Of a stretch of DNA of 64,000 bases, positions 8,482 to 16,939 are shown one piece after another. Source of the stretch: Shewanella kaireitica (GTDB lineage: Bacteria > Pseudomonadota > Gammaproteobacteria > Enterobacterales > Shewanellaceae); NCBI RefSeq assembly GCF_023284045.1, contig NZ_JAKIKQ010000018.1:42305-106304 (forward strand), written 5' to 3'. Every line of letters starts with the position of its first letter. Position 1 is the stretch's first letter. Under the pieces are notes generated by a model, which had not been told where the DNA came from, did not search any database, and was given only the letters and a program-made list of their open reading frames with translations. The position numbers and the translations under genes were made by a program.

Positions 8482-9666
8482 TTACGCATCACGTACTAAC
8501 CCTTTTTCCACTGTACGGATCACACGTTGTGTTTTACGGCTGAGTTCAGCGTGTTTGCTACGCTGCTGCTCAAGTGCCCAGTCGATATGCTCAATTACCA
8601 TTTCGTCCACTTCATCAGATAGCTTTCTCGATTCTAGTGCCGCAATTATTGATGCGTTTGTTGGGGCATTACCAAGTGCTATAGCGATGTTACGCAGCCA
8701 GCGCTTATGGCCAATACGGCGAATAGCGCTACCTTCGGTGAGTTTTAGAAACTCAGCCTCACTCCAAGCAAACAAAGTTAATAGTTCTGGTTGTTGTAAT
8801 GGTCCGCGGGTATGGAAGTCTTGCTCATTTGTGATGGGTGCTTGACTATTAACCGGGCAAACCAGTTGGCAGTCATCACAGCCATATATACGATTGCCAA
8901 TTGCTTGGCGAAACTCAGTAGGGATAGCACCTTGCAGTTCAATGGTGAGATAGGAGATACAGCGACGCCCATCAACGATATAAGGCTCTACGATGGCATT
9001 GGTAGGGCAAGACTTAATACAGGCAACACATGTATTACAGTCTGCTTTAACAGGCACATCGACAGGCAGTGGCAGGTCTATAAATAGTTCTCCCAGAAAA
9101 AACCAACTGCCAGCATCGCTATTCAGCAGTAAGCTGTGTTTACCTGTCCAGCCTAAGCCTGCTTTATCTGCAAGAGGGCGCTCAAGGATCGGCGCTGAAT
9201 CGACAAAAGGGCGTGAGTTTGGCTGGCCAAATCCTAGTGCTTTAAGTTCAGTTTCTATTTTGTCGCCTAGTTTTTTCAGGCGGTTACGAATCATCTTGTG
9301 GTAATCACGACCACCAGCATAACGTGAGATATAAGCTAAATTAGGGTCTTTTAAATTGGTAGCAAAACCGGCATTAGGTGGCAGGTAGTCCATTCTGGCA
9401 CTGATAACTCGTCGTGTACCTGGGTGCAACTCATCAGGCCTTGCGCGCATCATGCCGTGGTTGGCCATGTAACTCATCTCGCCGTGATAGTCGTTATCTA
9501 ACCACTGCTGTAGTTTAGGCTCTTCGGCGCTAAGATCTGTATCGCAAATACCGATTTGTGCAAAGCCTAACTCTTGCCCCCAGACTTTGATCTGCTCAGC
9601 AAGTTTACGCAGTGTTTCTGGGGATATATGGCTTATGGGGTTCAGTTCGCAATCAGAATTTGGCAT
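8482..9666 (-). CDS. queG: Epoxyqueuosine reductase
   Basis: Cobalamin- and iron-sulfur-dependent enzyme that reduces epoxyqueuosine to queuosine in tRNA, the last step of queuosine synthesis. The N-terminal domain includes MSYMANHGMMRARP and a conserved RDYHK-type segment (AGGRDYHKMIRNRL). Two 4Fe-4S motifs follow: CNTCVACIKSCP and CDDCQLVCPVN. The C-terminal helices form the HEAT-like repeat that binds tRNA. 394 residues, close to the family size. The enzyme needs cobalamin; a cbiB homologue is present at 61.7-62.7 kb. Monocistronic here. Confidence 0.95.
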   Translation of the reverse strand: MPNSDCELNPISHISPETLRKLAEQIKVWGQELGFAQIGICDTDLSAEEPKLQQWLDNDYHGEMSYMANHGMMRARPDELHPGTRRVISARMDYLPPNAGFATNLKDPNLAYISRYAGGRDYHKMIRNRLKKLGDKIETELKALGFGQPNSRPFVDSAPILERPLADKAGLGWTGKHSLLLNSDAGSWFFLGELFIDLPLPVDVPVKADCNTCVACIKSCPTNAIVEPYIVDGRRCISYLTIELQGAIPTEFRQAIGNRIYGCDDCQLVCPVNSQAPITNEQDFHTRGPLQQPELLTLFAWSEAEFLKLTEGSAIRRIGHKRWLRNIAIALGNAPTNASIIAALESRKLSDEVDEMVIEHIDWALEQQRSKHAELSRKTQRVIRTVEKGLVRDA

Positions 9667-9752
9667 AGGTAAAAAACGCTTAAGAGTGACCGCTAATAAT
9701 AGCAGTATTTCTCCTACGCTGAAATCTTCTGCTCCCTATTAACGAATAGGCA

Positions 9753-11690
9753 TTAGCACTTTTGACAAGCAGCTTGATTGCGACCGGCATTTTTTGCACT
9801 GTAAAGGGCATCATCTGCGCGGTTGATGAGTGTTGCTAACTGTAGATCTGATGCCTGTAGCGTTGAAACGCCAGCGCTAATCGTCAAAGAAAAGCCTGTT
9901 GGCAGCGCACTGTAATCTGCTTCTTTTACACTATTTACCAGTTGGGTCGCGATGCGCATTGCTGCTGTCAAACTTGTTGCGGGCAGTAATATTAGAAACT
10001 CTTCTCCCCCCGTTCTGCCAACTATTTGGTTATTTCTCATTAATGACTGTGCTGAGTTAGCAATATGCTGCAGTGCAATATCACCCGCTTCGTGACCGAA
10101 TGTATCATTAACAAGCTTAAAGTGATCGGCATCAAAGGTGATGACCGAGAATGGATGTTTGTTGTGGCGCGCATGCTCAAAAAAGCTTTGAGCTTTTTGG
10201 TATATGTGGCGTCGATTAGGAAGTTGAGTGAGATGATCCGTCATTGCTAAAACCGATAAAAATCTATTTTTTTGCGATTGTTTAAAGGTCAAAACGGCAA
10301 GGATTATCAAGATCATGCTGCCCATAACAATAATGATTAACTGCTGTAATTTATTAATTTCTAATATTTCAACTTCATGTTGCTTGAGCTTTTGATTCTC
10401 GACAAGATGCTTGTTTTCCAGCTCTATTTGTTGAGAGTTAAATTGAGTTCTCATCGCAATGGTTTGCCCAGAAGTTCTTTGTCGGTTAAGTTGCTGGTGC
10501 ACTTCAAGGTATCTCGTCAAGGAAGTGTACGCTTGCAAATAATCTTTTTGCTGGAAGAAGAGTTTGCTTTCGAGTTCCAGTAGTTGTTCAGTCCCGCGAA
10601 GATTACTGACTGAGTCGAAAGATTGGCGTGCAGCTTCTAGATTGATATGAGCTTCATCAAGCTGATTATTAACCAACAAAGCTTGTGCTCGGAAGAGTTT
10701 CATAAAGCTATAGGTTTGAAAATTATCAGGCTCAATAACCTCTTCTGCTTCATCAAGGTAGGCCATAGCTTGAGGAATATCTTGCATATGAATTAATGCA
10801 CTGGCCAAATTGACAGCAACTTCAGCGCGAACAACCAAATCACCTTGTGCTTCCCAATACTGGTAGGCTTGCATAAACCGGTTTAATGCTTCATCAAGGT
10901 GACCTAACTCTTCTTCGGTTATCCCTATCATGACTTGTATATAGTTAAAGCCGTCTAGATTACTGTCTTCAGTATGCTTTGCTTCAATTTGCAGGTAGTA
11001 CTTGAGTGCATTTTTATAGTTACCCATCTGTCTGAATGCAGTGGCAATGCCAGCCAATAGATCTTCCGCTTCAAGTTGCCTATCTAATTTTACATATAGG
11101 TCATGTGCGATGATAAGATCTTCTAGCGCTTGACTAAATAGCCCTTGATAACGCAGTAAACCGCCGCGAATCGAGCGGCCATCAGCAATGAGCAGTAATT
11201 CTTGGCGTTGAGTCGCTTCTTTGATTACCGCGCTATAGCCCGCTACTGCAGTATCAAAATCGCCTGAACGTTCGATATACCAGGACTTACAAAGCTCTAG
11301 GTCAAGCCTGTCTTGATGGTATTGGTCCATGAAAGGCTTGGCTAATGACTGGGTTGCAAAAGCTATCGCTTTCTCTGTCTCTCCCTCTTGAATGTCATCA
11401 AATTGACGACACTGAAATCGAAGAAAACGTGCTTGCCGAGCGATATCATCAGTGGTCAGTAGCGACTCAATTTCAGCCATTGCCGTTTCGAACTCTTCGG
11501 CCGAGTCCATTTCTTCACTGTCTATATAAAGGAATAAACTATCAATTCTCAGTTGCTTAGCAGAGAGAACACTGGTTTCAGTATTAGCTTCACCGCCGAT
11601 GGTCATTGGCTGTGTAGAAGCTTTGCATACGTTGAAAAACAAAAGAAAACATATGCATAGAGATAGGGTCAGAGTTCTTGTTATTGCCAT
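9753..11690 (-). CDS. TPR-repeat sensor diguanylate cyclase (GGDEF)
   Basis: Makes cyclic di-GMP from two GTP. A signal peptide or first anchor (TLTLSLCICFLLFFNVCKAS) is followed by a periplasmic array of tetratricopeptide-type helical repeats (about residues 60-400), a coiled segment, one membrane helix (about 452-470, LIIIVMGSMILIILAVLTF) and a cytoplasmic GGDEF domain (about 485-640). The active-site signature is GGEEF (VGRTGGEEFLILLPA), competent for catalysis, and DALYSAKNAGRNQ marks the domain end. The upstream RxxD inhibitory site is not obvious. Probably a periplasmic signal or protein partner controls it. Monocistronic. Confidence 0.93.
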   Translation of the reverse strand: MAITRTLTLSLCICFLLFFNVCKASTQPMTIGGEANTETSVLSAKQLRIDSLFLYIDSEEMDSAEEFETAMAEIESLLTTDDIARQARFLRFQCRQFDDIQEGETEKAIAFATQSLAKPFMDQYHQDRLDLELCKSWYIERSGDFDTAVAGYSAVIKEATQRQELLLIADGRSIRGGLLRYQGLFSQALEDLIIAHDLYVKLDRQLEAEDLLAGIATAFRQMGNYKNALKYYLQIEAKHTEDSNLDGFNYIQVMIGITEEELGHLDEALNRFMQAYQYWEAQGDLVVRAEVAVNLASALIHMQDIPQAMAYLDEAEEVIEPDNFQTYSFMKLFRAQALLVNNQLDEAHINLEAARQSFDSVSNLRGTEQLLELESKLFFQQKDYLQAYTSLTRYLEVHQQLNRQRTSGQTIAMRTQFNSQQIELENKHLVENQKLKQHEVEILEINKLQQLIIIVMGSMILIILAVLTFKQSQKNRFLSVLAMTDHLTQLPNRRHIYQKAQSFFEHARHNKHPFSVITFDADHFKLVNDTFGHEAGDIALQHIANSAQSLMRNNQIVGRTGGEEFLILLPATSLTAAMRIATQLVNSVKEADYSALPTGFSLTISAGVSTLQASDLQLATLINRADDALYSAKNAGRNQAACQKC

Positions 11691-11982
11691 ATGGCTAATT
11701 TCCCCTAAAGCACTGGCGTTAATGGGAATATTGTATCCTATACTTCACTAGTTAAACTTGCCGTATGTCATACCAGTGTCAGCATTTCATTCTAAAAATG
11801 ACTTATTTTGCTTTTATTGGTGGGGATCTGTATAACAACGGGCTTGCTGATGTGGCAATTGAAACTGAGTTTGATATGCCGTTGTAATGTTGATGCTAAC
11901 GATGCAAAGAAGCTGTACTAACGATAACGTGCCGCTAGCTTTATATTGAAGCCGCATCATAAATTGTAATTGAGAGTAGAAA

Positions 11983-12420
11983 ATGACTGAAATTAACGCT
12001 GAATATCGAGCGCGCGCCGAACTGGTGGCATTGAATGTATGTAATACCGTTATGCCAATGGATCAGATCCCTGAAAACTTGCTCGAAGCCTATGCAAACC
12101 TTTGTAATGAACTGATTGAAGATACCGATCTTAAATTCAATAGTGGTTGGGATGCACTGCCTGCTAGCGCTAAAGCGCTACTTCCGAAGGAAGATTTTCA
12201 TGGTTTTTATATTGCCAATGCTTGGTTTCAGTTAAGTCGAGTAGCGCAAGATATTGCAGAAATGGCTGATACCGATGATGAAATTGCCGAAAAAGAGTAT
12301 AACGGCATATTTACTCGTCTGTCTGATGCATCATTAAAAGAGAGTGTACGAAAACTAAAGAAATCGCGCACTGACCGTTCAATGCTTAATAGCATTAAAG
12401 CGGTTATTGAAGGTAAGTAA
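11983..12420 (+). CDS. Conserved small cytoplasmic protein, function unknown (possibly DUF3069)
   Basis: Acidic, all-helical protein of 145 residues with no signal peptide or membrane segment. It opens with MTEINAEYRARAELVALNVCNTV and has a KxxKKSRTDRSMLNSIKAVIEGK tail. It resembles the short DUF3069 proteins of Shewanella and Vibrio, but I recall this only loosely. GAGAGTAG upstream of ATG 11983 is a plausible ribosome binding site, and a strong terminator follows. It is convergent with the Hint-deaminase gene and so is not its operon partner. No function is proposed. Confidence 0.75.
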   Translation: MTEINAEYRARAELVALNVCNTVMPMDQIPENLLEAYANLCNELIEDTDLKFNSGWDALPASAKALLPKEDFHGFYIANAWFQLSRVAQDIAEMADTDDEIAEKEYNGIFTRLSDASLKESVRKLKKSRTDRSMLNSIKAVIEGK

Positions 12421-12466
12421 ACACTTCTAGCAAAATGTTTTCAGCTGTAATCTATTAAATAAATAT

Positions 12467-12496
12467 AAGGGGTTATGCGCAAGCATAACCTTTTTT
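12467..12496. terminator. Intrinsic terminator between 11983-12420 and the convergent deaminase-like gene
   Basis: The stem GGTTATGC (12471-12478) / GCATAACC (12483-12490) with loop GCAA is followed by six Ts on the plus strand. The A/G-rich left side gives a weaker signal for the minus strand. Confidence 0.85.
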
Positions 12497-12516
12497 AATG
12501 CTTAGGTTAAAGAGTG

Positions 12517-13212
12517 CTAATCAGCTTTGGGAGAGGGGAGATGGTCTCGGTGACTCTTAATGATATCGCTGGCTCCAAGTGAGCCATCATTTAATGCGCA
12601 GCCGTAGTTCTCTCGACAATGCTGACAGGGGCTCATAGTATTCACGAAACGACCTTTCTTAGTGTACTTCCTTATGTAGGCATGAGATATCTCGACATTA
12701 CCTTGGTGCAATGTAATGTTATCGCCAAGTTTTAAACGTAGATTGCTCACCGCTGCATCTTCGGCGCACATTAAGTCATTGGCACGCCCCCATGCTATGA
12801 CATCTTCGCTAGATTCATTTGCTATATATCGTGCTGCTGCCCACGGACCGCTGTGGTTACCTGTGGGTTTGCCATCAGCAAAGTGAGAAGGCTTATCTGC
12901 TAACTGGTATGCCACTCGTTCAAGTTCGTTACTGGGTAATGTGTCGGTATATACCGCGCCAAGTGACTGACTTTGTTCAGATTTGAAATAGTGATGATTG
13001 TGGCTGACCATTAAGTCGCGGCATTGGTATTGGCCTTCTACAACCTTGATATTGGTAATTTCGGCCATACTGCCATTTTTGGCCAATATCCTAGAGCCAA
13101 TTTTAAGTTCTTTGGCTTTTGTCCAGCTTTGGGTACTGAGAAAAAATGTGTGCTCGGCGTTTACAAACATTAAGGTGGTTATCTCACCAATTGAATATTC
13201 AATCTCAATCAT
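12517..13212 (-). CDS. Hint-domain fragment fused to a cytidine-deaminase-like domain (orphan polymorphic-toxin module)
   Basis: The 231-residue product joins two recognisable parts. Residues about 15-80 match the C-terminal half of a Hint (hedgehog/intein) domain: EHTFF at 20-24, W30 and the AKELKIGSRIL segment, then the closing strand SHNHHYF (70-76). The N-terminal half with the self-cleaving cysteine is missing. Residues about 118-215 look like a deaminase of the toxin type: CAE at 149-151 and PCQHC at 195-199 supply the expected zinc ligands and catalytic glutamate. Such Hint-deaminase pairs usually form the tail of large secreted toxins. Here there is no secretion domain and no immunity gene on the same strand. 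The ribosome binding site is weak; a separate 35-codon open stretch ends just upstream. It may be a displaced tail or a cytoplasmic enzyme. Confidence 0.6.
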   Translation of the reverse strand: MIEIEYSIGEITTLMFVNAEHTFFLSTQSWTKAKELKIGSRILAKNGSMAEITNIKVVEGQYQCRDLMVSHNHHYFKSEQSQSLGAVYTDTLPSNELERVAYQLADKPSHFADGKPTGNHSGPWAAARYIANESSEDVIAWGRANDLMCAEDAAVSNLRLKLGDNITLHQGNVEISHAYIRKYTKKGRFVNTMSPCQHCRENYGCALNDGSLGASDIIKSHRDHLPSPKAD

Positions 13213-13451
13213 ATCTAGAGCTGGTTTCCTAATCTTTGTTTAGTAGGTTGAGCTAGTTTTTGTTTGCTAAGTATAACGTCTGTAGCTGCCGCAATATAGC
13301 TTGGCGGGAGATCTAGGAGGAGTCAGTTTACAAGTGACTGATTAGTTTCTTACGAACGTTCGAGTAGTAAACGTCTTTGGCATTCCCTACTCATAATTTA
13401 TCAAACCAGCATATGAGCAGGTTGAATTTAATGCTTGTTTCTGAATAACCA

Positions 13452-13484
13452 GCCTCATTTTCTTAACTGGACTGAAAATGAGGC
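13452..13484. terminator. Hairpin downstream of the lipoprotein gene
   Basis: An 11-bp perfect stem, GCCTCATTTTC / GAAAATGAGGC, lies 27 bases after the stop of the minus-strand lipoprotein gene. It lacks a clear T-run, so termination is likely but not certain. Confidence 0.5.
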
Positions 13485-13510
13485 CGGCAGCTATTTTACT
13501 TTTAGTTACT

Positions 13511-14203
13511 TCAAAGTGTTGTTGATGTATCCGCTATTTTAGTTTGGCTCTTTTGTTGAATTTGAGCCTTTAGTGCAGGATCTGAAAGTAGCTGTAATAG
13601 CTGATCATGGTAAGCGCGAAGAATGTTGTTTTGTGGGGACTCACTTCCTTGCTCTTCGATGACATCTCTTTCTTGAGTGGTTTTCTGATAGGTTAAACCA
13701 GCTTCTTTATCAAATAAATAAGTATCAACATGAGTATCAAAATTGAATGAAGATACCCAGTTTAAGTTGATGCTAAAAAACCATTCTTGTAAGTTGAGCA
13801 CTAAAAGCTGTTGTGATTCTTGCTCTGTAAGGGTGTAGCTCGCAATAGTTTCAGTAGGCACGGTTTTAAAATCTACTGGAGTAACCTGCCAACCTTTTTC
13901 TGTTAGGCCTTTCACAATTCTTTTTTGCAACCACTGAGTTAAAGTTAACTCTTTATCACCTTTATCCGTTGCTAGTATTTGCTCAACACTCCAGTCTACA
14001 GGGATCCCAAACGTTGCATGTGCACGACCAACAAAGGTTTCTGGTTTACCTTCTTTAACCTTTTTTCGGTTATCGATCACGCTAATTAGAATAGGTTGCT
14101 CGTTTTTATATTCTGGCGAGGGGGTCTGTTCGTGTAACGGAATTGGTGAAACACACCCTGTTAAAATGAATATGGCAAATGCCATTGCTAAACTTTTGTA
14201 CAT
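13511..14203 (-). CDS. Putative lipoprotein of unknown function
   Basis: A 230-residue protein with a lipoprotein signal: a short basic start, a hydrophobic stretch and the lipobox LTGC (residues 14-17), so it is probably anchored in the outer or inner membrane facing the periplasm. The mature part is mixed alpha/beta with a strand-rich middle (QQLLVLNLQEWFFSINLNW) and a Q/S/T-rich disordered tail. The opening (EQPILISVIDNRKKVKEGKP...FVGRA) resembles small lipoproteins that share features with TolB-like or LPS-assembly accessory proteins, but I cannot name a family. Monocistronic. Confidence 0.7.
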   Translation of the reverse strand: MYKSLAMAFAIFILTGCVSPIPLHEQTPSPEYKNEQPILISVIDNRKKVKEGKPETFVGRAHATFGIPVDWSVEQILATDKGDKELTLTQWLQKRIVKGLTEKGWQVTPVDFKTVPTETIASYTLTEQESQQLLVLNLQEWFFSINLNWVSSFNFDTHVDTYLFDKEAGLTYQKTTQERDVIEEQGSESPQNNILRAYHDQLLQLLSDPALKAQIQQKSQTKIADTSTTL

Positions 14204-14444
14204 AGTAAGTCCTTTTTATTTGTAATTAGTTTATTCAAGCCGCAGAGATTATATATATAAACAGATATTTATCAATTGCTTGTGTAAGAAGGTTTTTTCC
14301 AATTACTACTGTTGATTATAAAGGTCTGCAATCGGGAGGCTTAAATGTATCTAGTTAAATCCATTTGCGTAAATAGCGATGAGAGTAGCAGCTTAAAGGG
14401 GGCAAGCCATATAGTTGGTGCACTTATAATTACTATGTATTAGT

Positions 14445-14473
14445 AAAAAAGCAGCCTGGTAAGGCTGCTTTTC
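14445..14473. terminator. Bidirectional terminator downstream of the malic enzyme gene
   Basis: The stem GCAGCC (14451-14456) / GGCTGC (14463-14468) has A6 on the left and T4 on the right. On the minus strand it follows maeA by 28 bases. Confidence 0.8.
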
Positions 14474-14500
14474 TTGTATTTTTAGCTTGTAGGTTACGAC

Positions 14501-16189
14501 TTAGAATGAAGTTCGCTTATAACGTCGATATTCAGCGGTCCAGAAGTTATCTTCAATAGCTTGAGTTAATAACTCATCGCTAGTTGGCAGGGCGTGTCCT
14601 TCATCGATGGCGACTTTAGCAACGGCAAAAGCGATATGCTTACTAACCTTATGAATATCTTCCAGCTGTGGTAGTAATGAACCTTCACCATCAATAGATA
14701 ATGGCGAGCATTCAGCTAACGCACGACTTGATGCCATCAGCATTGCATCACTGACTCGCTCAGCACCAGCGGCTAGGACTCCAAGACCTATGCCTGGGAA
14801 AATATAACTATTGTTGCACTGGGCGATCTCATAGGTAACATCGTCCAGCACGACTGGCTCGAACGGGCTACCTGTTGCTACTAATGCTTGGCCTTTAGTC
14901 CAGTGTAGAATATCTTTTGGCGTCGCTTCTACGCGGCTTGTCGGGTTTGATAGTGGGAATACAATTGGGCGTTCACAGTGGCTGTGCATCGCTTTAATGA
15001 TCTCTTCGCTAAATAGACCTGGTGCGCCAGACACACCAATCAATACCGTTGGCTTGGCATTGTTAACCACATCCAGTAGAGAGATATTTTCGCTGAAATT
15101 GTCCCAATTTGTTATGTCGTCACAATTTTGCGCTAATTTTTGCTGGAACGGGAGTAGGTTTGGCATATTCGATTGCAACATACCCCAGCGGTCAACCATA
15201 AACACTTGTTTACGCGCTTGGGATTCTGCTATGCCTTCCGACACCATCTGCGCTACGATAGCTTCAGCAATACCGCAACCCGCAGAGCCCGCACCTAAAA
15301 AGGTGATGCGCTGTTGACACAGTTGTGTGCCTGCAGCCTTACATGCTGCCAGAAGTGAGCCTACAGTGACAGCAGCTGTGCCTTGGATATCGTCATTAAA
15401 GCAGCAATATTGGTCTTTATAACGCTCAAGTAATGGCATGGCATTCTTTTGGGCGAAGTCTTCAAACTGAATAAGGGCATCAGGCCAGCGGCGATGAACC
15501 GCTTGCATAAAGGCTTCGACAAATTCGGTGTACTCTTCACCGCCGATGCGCTGATTACGCCAGCCCATGTACATAGGGTCTTCAAGTAGGTGTGGATTGT
15601 CGGTACCGACATCGAGAGTAATGGGCAGGGTATATGCGGGACTAATACCACCACAACTGGTGTAAAGTGAAAGCTTACCAATTGGGATCCCCATGCCGCC
15701 AATACCTTGATCACCAAGACCAAGAATACGTTCACCGTCGGTTACTACGATGATTTTAACTTTCTGGCGAGTAGAGTTATTAAGAATATCATCGATGCGG
15801 TCTTTATTCGGGTACGAGATGAATAAGCCACGGTTGCGGCGGTAATCTTTTGAAAAACGCTCACAAGCCATTCCCACTGTTGGAGTATAGATGATAGGCA
15901 TCATCTCGGTAATGTGGTTTTGCACTAAACGGTAGTAGAGCGTTTCATTAGTATCTTGAATATTTCTAAGGTAGATATGTTTATCTAGATCATTAGTAAA
16001 ATTCTTATACTGGTCATAAGCACGTGATGCTTGCTCTTCGATGGTTTCAATCACATGGGGCAACAAGCCTTCAAGGTTGAAAAAAATACGTTCTTCGTCG
16101 GTAAAAGCACTGCCTTTGTTAATCAACGGTGCTTCAAGGATGGCAGGACCGGCAAAAGGAAGATAGAGCGGGCGTTTGTTATCGTCCAT
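14501..16189 (-). CDS. maeA: NAD-dependent malic enzyme
   Basis: Oxidatively decarboxylates malate to pyruvate and CO2, linking the TCA cycle to pyruvate. The 562-residue form matches the large-type family. Landmarks are YTPTVG (malate site), the NAD-related DGERILGLGDQGIGGMGIPIGKL, the metal-binding FEDFAQKNA with following CCFNDDIQGTAAV, the Rossmann loop FLGAGSAGCGIAEAI, and PLSNPTSRVEATP. I take ATG 16189 as the start because AAAAGG lies 6 bases before it; the longer frame from 16237 adds 16 residues that look non-native and has no binding site. Monocistronic with a terminator. Confidence 0.94.
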   Translation of the reverse strand: MDDNKRPLYLPFAGPAILEAPLINKGSAFTDEERIFFNLEGLLPHVIETIEEQASRAYDQYKNFTNDLDKHIYLRNIQDTNETLYYRLVQNHITEMMPIIYTPTVGMACERFSKDYRRNRGLFISYPNKDRIDDILNNSTRQKVKIIVVTDGERILGLGDQGIGGMGIPIGKLSLYTSCGGISPAYTLPITLDVGTDNPHLLEDPMYMGWRNQRIGGEEYTEFVEAFMQAVHRRWPDALIQFEDFAQKNAMPLLERYKDQYCCFNDDIQGTAAVTVGSLLAACKAAGTQLCQQRITFLGAGSAGCGIAEAIVAQMVSEGIAESQARKQVFMVDRWGMLQSNMPNLLPFQQKLAQNCDDITNWDNFSENISLLDVVNNAKPTVLIGVSGAPGLFSEEIIKAMHSHCERPIVFPLSNPTSRVEATPKDILHWTKGQALVATGSPFEPVVLDDVTYEIAQCNNSYIFPGIGLGVLAAGAERVSDAMLMASSRALAECSPLSIDGEGSLLPQLEDIHKVSKHIAFAVAKVAIDEGHALPTSDELLTQAIEDNFWTAEYRRYKRTSF

Positions 16190-16344
16190 TAGAAACCTTT
16201 TCTCTGTTTTTGTTAGTGTTGTGGGGGGCTGTGACATTAATCATCGAAGACTAACACAAAGTGTGATCATTGTTGTGTTTTGTCGGCGGATAAATTGATT
16301 TTTTTAATGGCCAGGTTGTTTTAAACGCTGTGAGATTCAGACAT

Positions 16345-16371
16345 AAAAAAGCACAGCAATTGCTGCGCTTT
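16345..16371 (-). terminator. Intrinsic terminator of yehS
   Basis: On the minus strand a hairpin built on the palindrome CAGCAATTGCTG, flanked by GC/GC with one mismatch, is followed by six Ts. It lies 27 bases after the yehS stop. Confidence 0.7.
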
Positions 16372-16397
16372 AATCTGAAGCTAAAATAAGCGAGCGC

Positions 16398-16862
16398 TTA
16401 CTTTGGACGATGTTTAAGAGAAAGTCCCATCAAGAAGTTACGTAACACTTGATCGCCACAAGGCTTATAATGTTTGTGACCTGGCTTTCTAAATAAAGCG
16501 CCCAGTTCCGATTTAGACATATTAAATTCGGCGAGGGTCAATGCTTCAAGAATGTCGTCTTCACGTAACTCAAAAGCAACTCTTAACTTTTTGAAAATAA
16601 GGTTGTTGGTTAGCTGTGAAAGTGGCTCTGGTACTTCTGCACCAGGCTTGAGTCCGCGCTTGTAGATCACGAAGCCATCAAGGAACATACACATGGTTTT
16701 GTCGTTACAAGGCTGGTAGCCCTCTTCTGACTCTTTTTTTAACATGTCTATCATCTGTTCTTGGGTAACTTCATGCTTAGCCTTAGCAAAAATACGGATC
16801 ATTTTTGCGTTGCTTAAGTCAAGAATGTAGCGAACTTTACGTAAAATATCGTTGTTAATCAT
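16398..16862 (-). CDS. yehS: YehS-like DUF1456 protein
   Basis: Cytoplasmic protein of 154 residues with two copies of the DUF1456 unit (about residues 1-68 and 87-150). Each copy carries a similar pattern: N-x-x-L-R-K-x-R-Y/F at its start, then ALTLAEFNMSKSEL or the corresponding IFAKAKHEVTQEQM, and a closing Y-x-P-C segment (GYQPCNDKTMCMFLDGFV and HYKPCGDQVLRNFLMGL). The molecular role of this family is not established. Monocistronic; the gene has its own terminator. Confidence 0.9.
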   Translation of the reverse strand: MINNDILRKVRYILDLSNAKMIRIFAKAKHEVTQEQMIDMLKKESEEGYQPCNDKTMCMFLDGFVIYKRGLKPGAEVPEPLSQLTNNLIFKKLRVAFELREDDILEALTLAEFNMSKSELGALFRKPGHKHYKPCGDQVLRNFLMGLSLKHRPK

Positions 16863-16939
16863 ATATGTGCTTTCTTTAATCTATTTGACCACGCGGCTGC
16901 GTAGTCATCGCGGGGTATTATAGCAGAAATGCTCGGCGT

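Noticed and set aside
13218..13322. 35-codon open stretch upstream of the Hint-deaminase gene (ending KQRLGNQL)
   Set aside because: It has no start codon and begins right after a stop. It could be a remnant of a larger upstream gene, but that cannot be supported alone.
14997..15317. 106-residue open frame antisense to maeA
   Set aside because: It overlaps the conserved malic enzyme frame and has no protein features of its own.
16240..16300. TGTGATCATTGTTGTG upstream of maeA as a CRP site
   Set aside because: Only one half-site matches TGTGA; the partner half is not TCACA at the required spacing.
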